Of a stretch of 64,000 nt of DNA, positions 29,004 through 37,546 are shown piece by piece. A program made the translations under genes and the position numbers. Each line of letters starts with the position of its first letter. Position 1 is the first letter of the stretch. The notes beneath the pieces were generated by a model, which had not been told where the DNA came from, did no database searches, and saw only the letters and a program-made list of their open reading frames with translations. The stretch spans positions 668,253 through 732,252 of the forward strand of contig NZ_MWWS01000004.1 in the NCBI RefSeq assembly GCF_002259585.1, read 5' to 3'. The DNA comes from Bombiscardovia coagulans. Lineage in GTDB: Bacteria > Actinomycetota > Actinomycetes > Actinomycetales > Bifidobacteriaceae.

Positions 29004-29054
29004 ACAGTTGAAGCCGCTAACCTCTCTTGATGTGAGGTTAGCGGCTTCAACTGT
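29004..29054. terminator. 21-base perfect inverted repeat after the giant RCC1 gene
   Basis: The left arm 29004-29024 and right arm 29034-29054 are perfectly complementary over 21 bases around a nine-base loop (TCTTGATGT). It starts 25 bases beyond the stop codon at 29079. The minus strand has no T-run after it, while the plus strand has TTTTTT 14 bases later, so it may act as a very stable 3' end or a terminator of unusual form. Confidence 0.65.
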
Positions 29055-29078
29055 ATAACTACTCGGCTTTTTTACTAA

Positions 29079-32000
29079 CTAACTGTGCTTCCGAGCGTTG
29101 TGACGTCCTGCCTTGCCTTGTAGAGCATACTTTCCTACGAAAGCCGATCCTGCAAACAGACTCAATAGCAACATAGCTAGACCACTGAGACGCACAAGCG
29201 GTAGCGCTCCTGCATATGGCAATTTAAAGCGCTTATCTACATACTCGTATCTGAAGTCTTTATCGGGTGGATTAAAGTTTCTTTCGTCACAGAATATATA
29301 GTCGTCATCTAAATTCCAGTTTACAGCAACGTCCACCTTGCCGTCTGGGTGAGGAGGTGTCTTCATGTTCCAGTCGTTTCTATTTCTAGGATCTGGTGGA
29401 TTGACTACCTTTGCAAGTCCTTCAGCTTCAAGGTTCTTAAACTGACCGTTCGTATCTGATGGGTCGAAGGTTACCTTATAGAGAACAACTTTAACCTTAA
29501 CAGGTTCAGGATTGAACCTTGCTTTAAGTTCCTTTCCTGCAGTCTGCCCAACATCAACAGGCTTATCATCACCGAGCTTACCCAGCACATTTTCACCCCA
29601 GCTGTACATTTTTCCATTTTCGTCTATAGCCAACGAATGGTGATCAGCTCCACCGATTTTACTGATTTTTATGGAAGGGTCCATGGCTATCAACCTTGGT
29701 AATTGCTGATTTGGAGTACATCTACCTATCCCATCAGTTTGATTTATGTTGGCATCGGTATTGCCCGCGATCTGGCAATATATATTTTCACCCCAGTTCC
29801 ACATCCGTCCTTGAGTATCTAGGGCAATATCATGGTAGGATCCAGCACTGATCTCTTTGAACTTTACGTTTGGATCAGAATCGATTTTTCCAGGTTTCAA
29901 GCGCTTACTTGGCACTGGATTACCTGGCGCTTGAGCGCCCGTTGCCAAAGCTATACCCCATGTCCATACTTGGCCTTTGTCGTCGAGACCCATAGAACCG
30001 TCAGCTCCAGCACTTATAGACTTGAAATATATACTTTCATCAGTATGTACTTTCTCCATCTCGAATCCGCCACCTCCATTTGTGCCATTTCCGAGCTGCC
30101 CAAAGTCATTTTCACCCCAACCATATGCGTTTCCACTATCGTCAAGAGCTAAGGAGAAACCTGTGCCGGCACTAATACTGGTAAATTTAATGTTGTTGGG
30201 ATTAGGAATTTTGATTGGTTGGAGTGCCCCACCTCCATATATTCTTAAATTAGCAATCTCTGAGTGACCGTTGTAACCCCAACCATACAAACTTCCATCT
30301 TCTGCCAGTGCTAGTGAATGATGGTCACCAGAACTGATACTCTTGATTCTGAGCTGAGGGTTGCTAGGATCAATATTGAGTTTTATAGGAGTTGTTTCAT
30401 AACGCCATATTTTGGGATCTGAAGCCGGCCTGTTATTGTTTTCTTCGACATCTTCATGACCATTCCCCAAATCACCCACATCGTTACGACCCCAAGTATA
30501 GACTTGTCCATTTTCTGACAACGCTACGGTAGAAACATATCCTGCATCAACCTGAGTGAAATGTAAACCTTCTGGAGTATGTACTCTAACCGGCACACTA
30601 GAGTCTCCAGCGACGGTGTTGACGTTACCATTACCTCTCCCATCACCTAAGACCCCTCTTAAGTTTCTTCCCCAAGAGTAGATACGACCATCAGAGCCTA
30701 GCGCCACAGAGTGGTTGAAACCTCCGCTCACTTGGAGAAATACGATGTCTTTTGGCGGATCTGGAGCTTCGACAGTAAAATCTTTATGTCCAGAAGTTGG
30801 TCCACTATCTGGTCGTCTGTCAAACTTGTAAGGCTCCCACTTAGCTACTAAGGTCATATCCTTAGTGACAGGGTCATTGAAGTCCCATGCTTTCCCAGTC
30901 GTTTTATCGAACCAGCCATCGAACCAATGTTTTCTCCATTTATCCTTGTATGCTGGCCACTTGACTTGCTGACCATCAGCGACATCTTGCGGTGGAATAT
31001 TATGTGGTCCGGGTGCGTCTGGATCATTTATTTCGAAACGGACCTTGTGACTCCCCGCAAAAAATGGCAAGTACTGGAAACCATTGTTTTCAGCCTTTTG
31101 GAATATCCAGTCATCCTGAGGGTACCCGCCCAATTCCCAATTGACAGTAACATCAACGAAACCTTCTGGATGAGCCGGACTACTTACCTGCCAAGCAGTT
31201 CTATCATTTCCGACCATACTTGGTTTTGGATTGGTTTTGTTCGTATCAAAGGTTACATCAACCAAATTAACTTGTTGCTTGCTAACATCTCCGGGCAGAG
31301 TTGCGTATGGAGTCGATGTACCAATCCCGAGCTGACTTTCGTCATTTCTTCCCCATGCCTGCAATTTGCCATCCATATCCAGTGATACAGAATGCCCATT
31401 GCCCGCAGTTGATGTTTTCATCTCCGGAGACGTAGATATTTGCACTGGCTCGGTCTTGTTGACAGTATCTCCGCTTCCAAGTTGTCCTTGGGCATTCGTT
31501 CCCCAGCTCCAACGATAACCGCCCAAACCTGTTGCGAGCGAATGATTGAATCCTGCACTTATATCTTTAAAACGAGTACCAGAATCCACCTTAACTGGTG
31601 TTGGAGTTGTACGTGGTGTATTCGTTCCATCACCCAACTGCCCATAGTTATTAGAGCCCCAAGCATAGGCTTTTCCACTAGTATCAAGACCGATCGAGTG
31701 GAACTGACCTGCACTTATCTTAGTAAATGATATGTCAGACTTTACTCTTACTGGGTGCCACTGGCTTATATTACTGCCGTCACCTAACTGATTATATTTA
31801 TCTGCACCCCAGGCCCAAACTTTACCATTTGTATCTAGAGCTAGAGAATGCCAACCACCACCACTGACACTGGTAAATTTAACACCTGTCAATGCTTCTT
31901 TATTCGTTGCCCGATCAATTGGTGTAGGCGTTAGTTGAACAGCAGTAGATTGGTTTCCAACTTGACCGTCCGTATTCAAACCCCAGCCATATACTTCACC

Positions 32001-35000
32001 GTCAGTACTCACTGCCAGAGAATGCCAACCACCAGCACTAACATTAGAGAATTTAATATTCGTATTTATACGAACAGGAGTTCCTACAGGTTCAAGACCA
32101 GCTGCACCGTTTCCAACCTGACCATTGGAGTTATAACCCCACCCGTAGAGATTACCATCAGTGTCAATAGCTAAAGAGTGGTTGTATCCGGCGCTCACTT
32201 TGAGGAAACGGACACCAGGTGGTGTTTTGACACGTACAGGTGTACTGCGGTTGATGTTAGTTCCGTCACCTATCTGTTTAGTACCATTCCAGCCCCAACC
32301 GTAGATGAAACCATCTGATCCAATTGCCAAGGTGTGTGCGTCGCCTGCATCAATCTGTGTAAACACAAGATCCTGCGGAGGCTTGGGGGCAGTAATAGCT
32401 ACTGGTGTACCTCCACTAACAGGGCCCTTATGTGGGTTCATCTCAAATTGATAGCTTTCCCAATGGGCTTTGAGTACCATATCCCGCGTAACTGGATCGT
32501 TAAAGTCCCAAGCTTTTGTACCGTCGAGAAACCATCCATCGAACCAGTGGTTGGCCCACTTAGGGTTAGCATCAGGCCATTTGACAGGTTCTCCACTCTT
32601 TACCTGTTGGGGAGGCAGATTCGGGCCGCCATTATCTACCTGAAAAGTAACCGTGAACAAGTCAAAGTAGTTGTAGCCTCTGATGAAAGTATCGTCATTA
32701 CCTGAATCCCAATGGAAGGTTACATCAACCCATCCTTGTGGGTGAGCTGGAGTATTAAGTGTCCAGACCTTGTTTGAAGCATCCCATACCGGTTGGCTCC
32801 CGTCACTTTTGTCGAAAGTTACGCTCTTAAGTCCAACAAATGGGCGAGCAATACCTTCAGGAGCTCTTGTCGATGTACTATTCCCGTTACCAAGCTGAGA
32901 AGCGGTATTACTACCCCATGCATGAATATCTCTTATGTAACGTAAAGCAACAGAATGGGCACCTCCAGCAGATACCATCCTAAACAAATCGGGTGTTCTG
33001 ACTTTTACTGGATGCCACTGTTGGGTAACGGAATCATCACCTAATTGTCCCTCAGAATCAGCACCCCAGCTATAGCCCGAACCATCGGTAGTTACTGCTA
33101 AGGAGTGAGTACCACCAGCACTGATACTTCTAAACTTTAAACCACCAATAACTTTAACAGGATGCCATTGTTCTACATTGCTGCCTATTCCTAGTTTTCC
33201 ATTATCATTACTGCCCCAAGCCCATACGTCTCCATCATCGGACAAGGCGAGTGTATGATCCTTACTTGCACTCACACTGGTAAACTTCACACCAACTGAG
33301 GAATCAGAGTTTATAGTACGTACGATCTTTACCGGATGCCATTCCTGATGATTTGGAAATTCTTCAATACCGAGCTGTCCACCGGTGCCAGGGTGGGTAG
33401 GGCTTTCATTAGAACCCCAAGTCCACACTTCACCAGTAGAATCCGAGGCTACTGTATGGTATCCACCAGCACTCACGTCGGTAAACTTCACACCCTGAAC
33501 TTCAGGATTTATTGTACGGTTAATCTGTACTGGATGCCACTGCTCACCAGCAGGTTTCTGATCTCCCAACTGTCCATAATTGTCGAAACCCCAGCTCCAG
33601 ATGTCACCATTTGCGTCGAGCGCTGTTGAGTGTTCTCCACCAGCACTCACCTTAGTAAACTTCACGCCTTGCACTGCTGGATTAACAGTTCTATTGATCC
33701 TAACAGGCGTATTTTGTTGAGCGGTACTCTGATTGCCTACCTGACCATGAGCATTGCGACCCCAACCCCAGACATCACCGGTCGTATCGAGGGCCAGAGC
33801 ATGACCACCTCCTGCACTCACTTGAGTGAAACGTATGTTTGTCGGAGTATGTACCCTCACTGGTTTGGTCCTATTGGATGTTGTGCCATCACCCAACTGA
33901 CCAGTAGCATTATTTCCCCAAGAGTACAGGTATCCATCGGCACCTACAGCCAAAGTATAGTTATCACCAGCACTGATATCTGTATAACCAAGACCTGTAC
34001 GATCAGTCGGATCTCTTTTAACAGTCACTTGCTCGCCGCCGCTAGTACGTCCCTCTTTAGGATTATAGGTGATACGGTACGGCTCCCATCTGGCCACTAG
34101 CGTCATACTTTTATTCACAGGATCGTTGAAATTCCAAGCACCGTTTTCCTCACCTCCACCTTCCACAAACCAACCATTAAACCAGTTGTTATCTTTTTTG
34201 GGATTAGAGTCTGGCCAATGTGCCGGCTGCCCTCCAGCGAATTTCTGATCCGGCGCATTGCCTGACCCCCCGTTTAAATTAAAGTGAACTGTAACTTCGC
34301 TCGGTTCTGGCTTTGGATCGGGCCTCGGTTCCGGAGATCCTGAATACGTATAGTGCAGAGTCGCAGGTCTTCCACTCGGAACTCCGTTCACCGTATATGA
34401 AACTACTACATCTACTGTCCCGGGTCCATGCTGGGGAGCCCTGACTGTCCATTCTCCAGAAGAACCTATTGAGTCAGGGTTAACAGATGTACCACCAAAA
34501 ACTACTCCGGTTATTCTGTAGTCTGACGTAGATATCTTATCGTTTATCGATTTCAATTGCCAACGTTGAACACTTGGGTCTGAACCATCGCCTAGTTTGC
34601 CTTTTGCATTTTCACCAAAAGTGTATACGGTTCCATCGTTGCCTAATCCTACAGAAAAACCAAGCCCTGCGCTAAGACTTTTAAGATTCGTAGGAGGATC
34701 ATATCCTGGCACGGTTCCGAACCGCGCAGGAGTTGCCATCCTCGTTTTTTCATAGTCTGAGTAATTATTGCTACCTATCTGATAGTGTTCAGCAGCTCCC
34801 CAACCCCAATTATAATAGTTAGTATCATAGCCATCCTGCGCAATTCCCAAAGAATGATTCCAGCCTGCGTCGATAAAGCGTGCACGGCCATATGGTTCTG
34901 GAGCAAACTCAAAACTATTACCATCCACCGCTCGTGCGGTAGTGAAAGGCAACTTACCGTAGTCAAAACCTTTTGATATAGGGTAGACTATCGGCTGGTC

Positions 35001-36005
35001 TCGAGGCGTACCATTTCCAACCTGCCCACTATGGTTGTCACCGCACCCTATGACATAAGACTCAGTCATAATAATAGTGTGATATCCACCTGCACTCACA
35101 CCGAGCAATCCAGGCATATTGTACCTTATAATAATTGCGGGTGCACTCCGGCTATTATCACCTCCACCAAGTTGTGCCTCATTGTTTCTACCCCATGTCC
35201 AAATGGTGTCGCCCACATCCACTGCGACTGAATGGTATCCACCAGCACTCACACTTTTTGCTTTATAGTCTTTTCCATCAACATCCCTCAGTATTATCTT
35301 GTCAGGATAGCCTTGGTCTACACCTCGTTGGTTGTCACCAACCTGACCGTCAGAATTCGATCCCCAACCCCATGCATTAGCATCAGTATCTACTGCTAAA
35401 GAATGGAAACCACCAGCACTGATGTCTTTATATTTCCTGCCCTCGGGTGTCTTCACCTGCATAGGCCGTGGCTGGGAAGAAGTATCGTCCCCGATTCCCA
35501 GCTGTTTATTAGCGTTATATCCCCAGCTCCAAATTTTACCATCGCTATCCAGGGCTAAGGAATGATTTTTGCCAGCACTGATCTTGGTGAAGACTTTACC
35601 TGCAGGCGTCAGCACCCGTACTGGAACATTACGAGTCCCGCCTATGCTTCCGATCCCTAGTTCACCGTTGCTGTTGTCTCCCCAAGCATAAATGCTGGTT
35701 CCATCGTCCGAGAGTGCTAGAGCGAATTCACCAAAAGCAGAAATCTGAGAAAACTTTTTTGTTGGACCGCCGCTGGAGCTTGAACCAGGAGGTGTGATTT
35801 TCACAGATGTACCAACTGGACCAGCATTGGGGTCAAGAGTAAAACCGTCAGCAGAATCTACTGCACGAGTAAGACCAGCCGTTTGCATATTGTTGATCTT
35901 GCTTTCAGGAGCAGCATGCGTTAAGGCACTCAGCCCTCCTCCTATAAAAGTGCATGCTAAAGCTAGCACTATTATACCGATGTTACGCATCTTACGCATT
36001 TTCAT
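29079..36005 (-). CDS. Giant wall-anchored protein with four seven-repeat RCC1 propellers
   Basis: 2308 residues, exported. Signal peptide in residues 1-32 (MKMRKMRN, hydrophobic stretch, THAAPE); C-terminal sorting signal LPYAG at 2262-2266, a membrane segment (about 2270-2290) and a basic tail. Between them I count 28 RCC1 repeats of the WGxNxxGQLG type in four blocks of seven, roughly residues 85-490, 672-1055, 1212-1575 and 1751-2168. Seven RCC1 repeats make one seven-bladed propeller. Each block is preceded by a P-x-GPxSGG-x-V strand and followed by a VxF...PAHPxGxVDV segment, which together look like the two parts of an IPT/TIG domain. InlB/Flg_new repeats (WFDGWF, KAWDFNDPVT, LVARWE) at about 568, 1118 and 1655 link the blocks. 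ATG 36005 follows AAAGGGG. Function unknown; adhesion is a guess. Confidence 0.93.
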   Translation of the reverse strand: MKMRKMRNIGIIVLALACTFIGGGLSALTHAAPESKINNMQTAGLTRAVDSADGFTLDPNAGPVGTSVKITPPGSSSSGGPTKKFSQISAFGEFALALSDDGTSIYAWGDNSNGELGIGSIGGTRNVPVRVLTPAGKVFTKISAGKNHSLALDSDGKIWSWGYNANKQLGIGDDTSSQPRPMQVKTPEGRKYKDISAGGFHSLAVDTDANAWGWGSNSDGQVGDNQRGVDQGYPDKIILRDVDGKDYKAKSVSAGGYHSVAVDVGDTIWTWGRNNEAQLGGGDNSRSAPAIIIRYNMPGLLGVSAGGYHTIIMTESYVIGCGDNHSGQVGNGTPRDQPIVYPISKGFDYGKLPFTTARAVDGNSFEFAPEPYGRARFIDAGWNHSLGIAQDGYDTNYYNWGWGAAEHYQIGSNNYSDYEKTRMATPARFGTVPGYDPPTNLKSLSAGLGFSVGLGNDGTVYTFGENAKGKLGDGSDPSVQRWQLKSINDKISTSDYRITGVVFGGTSVNPDSIGSSGEWTVRAPQHGPGTVDVVVSYTVNGVPSGRPATLHYTYSGSPEPRPDPKPEPSEVTVHFNLNGGSGNAPDQKFAGGQPAHWPDSNPKKDNNWFNGWFVEGGGEENGAWNFNDPVNKSMTLVARWEPYRITYNPKEGRTSGGEQVTVKRDPTDRTGLGYTDISAGDNYTLAVGADGYLYSWGNNATGQLGDGTTSNRTKPVRVHTPTNIRFTQVSAGGGHALALDTTGDVWGWGRNAHGQVGNQSTAQQNTPVRINRTVNPAVQGVKFTKVSAGGEHSTALDANGDIWSWGFDNYGQLGDQKPAGEQWHPVQINRTINPEVQGVKFTDVSAGGYHTVASDSTGEVWTWGSNESPTHPGTGGQLGIEEFPNHQEWHPVKIVRTINSDSSVGVKFTSVSASKDHTLALSDDGDVWAWGSNDNGKLGIGSNVEQWHPVKVIGGLKFRSISAGGTHSLAVTTDGSGYSWGADSEGQLGDDSVTQQWHPVKVRTPDLFRMVSAGGAHSVALRYIRDIHAWGSNTASQLGNGNSTSTRAPEGIARPFVGLKSVTFDKSDGSQPVWDASNKVWTLNTPAHPQGWVDVTFHWDSGNDDTFIRGYNYFDLFTVTFQVDNGGPNLPPQQVKSGEPVKWPDANPKWANHWFDGWFLDGTKAWDFNDPVTRDMVLKAHWESYQFEMNPHKGPVSGGTPVAITAPKPPQDLVFTQIDAGDAHTLAIGSDGFIYGWGWNGTKQIGDGTNINRSTPVRVKTPPGVRFLKVSAGYNHSLAIDTDGNLYGWGYNSNGQVGNGAAGLEPVGTPVRINTNIKFSNVSAGGWHSLAVSTDGEVYGWGLNTDGQVGNQSTAVQLTPTPIDRATNKEALTGVKFTSVSGGGWHSLALDTNGKVWAWGADKYNQLGDGSNISQWHPVRVKSDISFTKISAGQFHSIGLDTSGKAYAWGSNNYGQLGDGTNTPRTTPTPVKVDSGTRFKDISAGFNHSLATGLGGYRWSWGTNAQGQLGSGDTVNKTEPVQISTSPEMKTSTAGNGHSVSLDMDGKLQAWGRNDESQLGIGTSTPYATLPGDVSKQQVNLVDVTFDTNKTNPKPSMVGNDRTAWQVSSPAHPEGFVDVTVNWELGGYPQDDWIFQKAENNGFQYLPFFAGSHKVRFEINDPDAPGPHNIPPQDVADGQQVKWPAYKDKWRKHWFDGWFDKTTGKAWDFNDPVTKDMTLVAKWEPYKFDRRPDSGPTSGHKDFTVEAPDPPKDIVFLQVSGGFNHSVALGSDGRIYSWGRNLRGVLGDGRGNGNVNTVAGDSSVPVRVHTPEGLHFTQVDAGYVSTVALSENGQVYTWGRNDVGDLGNGHEDVEENNNRPASDPKIWRYETTPIKLNIDPSNPQLRIKSISSGDHHSLALAEDGSLYGWGYNGHSEIANLRIYGGGALQPIKIPNPNNIKFTSISAGTGFSLALDDSGNAYGWGENDFGQLGNGTNGGGGFEMEKVHTDESIYFKSISAGADGSMGLDDKGQVWTWGIALATGAQAPGNPVPSKRLKPGKIDSDPNVKFKEISAGSYHDIALDTQGRMWNWGENIYCQIAGNTDANINQTDGIGRCTPNQQLPRLIAMDPSIKISKIGGADHHSLAIDENGKMYSWGENVLGKLGDDKPVDVGQTAGKELKARFNPEPVKVKVVLYKVTFDPSDTNGQFKNLEAEGLAKVVNPPDPRNRNDWNMKTPPHPDGKVDVAVNWNLDDDYIFCDERNFNPPDKDFRYEYVDKRFKLPYAGALPLVRLSGLAMLLLSLFAGSAFVGKYALQGKAGRHNARKHS

Positions 36006-36117
36006 AATCCCCTTTAAGCACGAGCAAACGACTCGTGAGAGTACCCCAAGTTCTTATCATGCTGTGAAATCCCCCAATTCCACACACGAGTAAAGACACT
36101 TTTCCCATGTATATGTC

Positions 36118-36167
36118 TGTATAGTATCACTGTTTATTGAACAAATAGCAGTGAAAAAATGTTCAAT
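36118..36167 (-). promoter_or_regulatory. Promoter and inverted repeat upstream of the giant RCC1 gene
   Basis: Minus strand: TTTGTT (36140-36145), 16 bases, TATACA (36118-36123). ATTGAACA (36136-36143) and TGTTCAAT (36160-36167) form a perfect eight-base inverted repeat whose near arm overlaps the -35, so a repressor or activator site is plausible. The leader would be about 105 bases. The rest of 36006-36383 is AT-rich and holds nothing else I can identify. Confidence 0.45.
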
Positions 36168-36383
36168 ATATCACATTTATGTAATTGGTAAGTCATAACG
36201 GTGCCGTCGAGAACCATGGAGTTCCCCAATTGACAGAAAGCCTAGCAGACAATACTTTCAATAGAAGGACAGAATTATAATTGGTTGAACCAGCACAACG
36301 AACAGTCTTACATCTGCTGCAACAGCTGACTTTCTTTTATGCTACACTTACGCTCCCAGACTCAATCTGAGTACAAAACCTTG

Positions 36384-36456
36384 TGGAGCTGAGGGTAGTC
36401 GAAACCCCGACCTCTTCGATGCGAACGAAGCGCTCTACCAACTGAGCTACAGCCCC
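36384..36456 (-). tRNA. tRNA-Ala, anticodon CGC
   Basis: 73 bases on the minus strand starting GGGGCTGTAGCTCAG. The anticodon stem CTTCG/CGAAG encloses the loop TTCGCAT, so the anticodon is CGC (reads GCG, alanine). The acceptor pairs GGGGCTG with CAGCTCC and contains the G3-U70 wobble that marks alanine tRNAs. GGTTTCGACTACC is the T loop. The 3' CCA is not encoded (ACA follows). Confidence 0.96.
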
Positions 36457-36578
36457 AAGTTTTACTTTGCTCTTCTGAGCAACGATGTAACTTTATCGCT
36501 TGGTAAGGTCAAATGCAACACGATACGTTGCTCACCAGCAGACTCAAGCTTGTGGTCATGTGCACTTGAAGCACCATC

Positions 36579-37235
36579 TCATGATGAATGCTTCTTACCA
36601 AACTTAGCCTTGCACAGTCCAATAACTGTAGGCAAGACCGAAATAAGCAAAATGAGAACGATAATTAACTCAAAGTGTTCTTGTACAGTTGGAATCCCTC
36701 CGAAGAAGAAGCCCAAGAGTGTAAAGAGCGAGGACCAAATAAAGCCACCCAAGATTGAAAAAGGTGTAAAACGTGACCACCGCATTCCAGAAAGACCACA
36801 TATAAAAGGCATAAAGGTACGAATAAACGGGAAAAACCGACCAAGAAAAACAGCCAGAGGTCCCCATTTTTCAATCATGCCTTCAGTTTTTGCGATGCGC
36901 TCGGGGGTCATAGCTTTTACCCTGCCTGAGCGCAGTATTGCCTGACCAAAAAAATGCCCGATAACATAATTACTTTGGTCACCAATGATGGGGGCAAGCC
37001 AAACCACCGGAAGAAGGATACTTAAGCTCATGCCAGATTTAGGATCATGGGCAAAAACTCCAGCAGCGAAAAGAAGAGAATCACCGGGCAAAAAGGGCAT
37101 GAATACCACACCGGTCTCAACAAAGATGATAAGGAATATAAAGGCGTAAGTTGGTACCAAACCCATAGCTATCCATGAAGCAATAGCAGATCGTGGGTCC
37201 TTCAAGAGTCCAAGAATCCAATATATAAAGCCCAT
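36579..37235 (-). CDS. DedA-family (SNARE-associated/VTT) membrane protein
   Basis: 218 residues with several hydrophobic segments. The family motifs are present: FVETGVVFMPFLPGDSLLFAAG near residues 40-60, then FGGxxxN-like loop region YVIGHFFGQAIL, and FLGRFFPFIRTFMPFICG with the conserved arginine. DedA proteins are needed for membrane homeostasis, cell division and cation or peptide resistance, and recent work links the family to lipid scrambling and transport of undecaprenyl phosphate. ATG 37235 with GGA about ten bases upstream is preferred over a TTG three codons earlier. It ends about 120 bases before the 5' end of tRNA-Ala and appears monocistronic. Confidence 0.92.
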   Translation of the reverse strand: MGFIYWILGLLKDPRSAIASWIAMGLVPTYAFIFLIIFVETGVVFMPFLPGDSLLFAAGVFAHDPKSGMSLSILLPVVWLAPIIGDQSNYVIGHFFGQAILRSGRVKAMTPERIAKTEGMIEKWGPLAVFLGRFFPFIRTFMPFICGLSGMRWSRFTPFSILGGFIWSSLFTLLGFFFGGIPTVQEHFELIIVLILLISVLPTVIGLCKAKFGKKHSS

Positions 37236-37449
37236 AATTGGCAAGTCCTATTCATCTGGTGAGCAAAACTCATGCGCTAGCAACCTTAGTTAGCCTACCA
37301 AGGGGAGCGGAGAGAAAGAAGAAATATCAACTTCTGCCGGTAACTAGCTCGGACCATACACCGGATAATCTTAACTGCCCCGCAGATAGCATGCTAGTGT
37401 CATCCCACCATCTTTGTAGATCACCAACCGGATACTAAGCCACCTAGTG

Positions 37450-37491
37450 AACAGCCAGTTCTACATACTGCATGATGTAAAACTGGCTGTT
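37450..37491. terminator. Stem-loop after the pyruvate oxidase gene
   Basis: AACAGCCAGTT (37450-37460) pairs with AACTGGCTGTT (37481-37491), with TACAT/ATGTA extending the stem inward. It lies about 55 bases past the pyruvate oxidase stop. There is no long T-run on the minus strand, so terminator activity is probable but not certain. Confidence 0.5.
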
Positions 37492-37546
37492 TCTTCATAA
37501 CGATTTCAGCTTAAGTGCATAGCACAAGCCGGCAGTCTCCTCCGGC

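Noticed and set aside
29500..35800. Regularly repeated phrases in the giant gene that might suggest a CRISPR array
   Set aside because: They are in-frame RCC1 repeats of varying sequence, about 150-180 bases apart, within one open frame; no identical short repeats with unique spacers are present.
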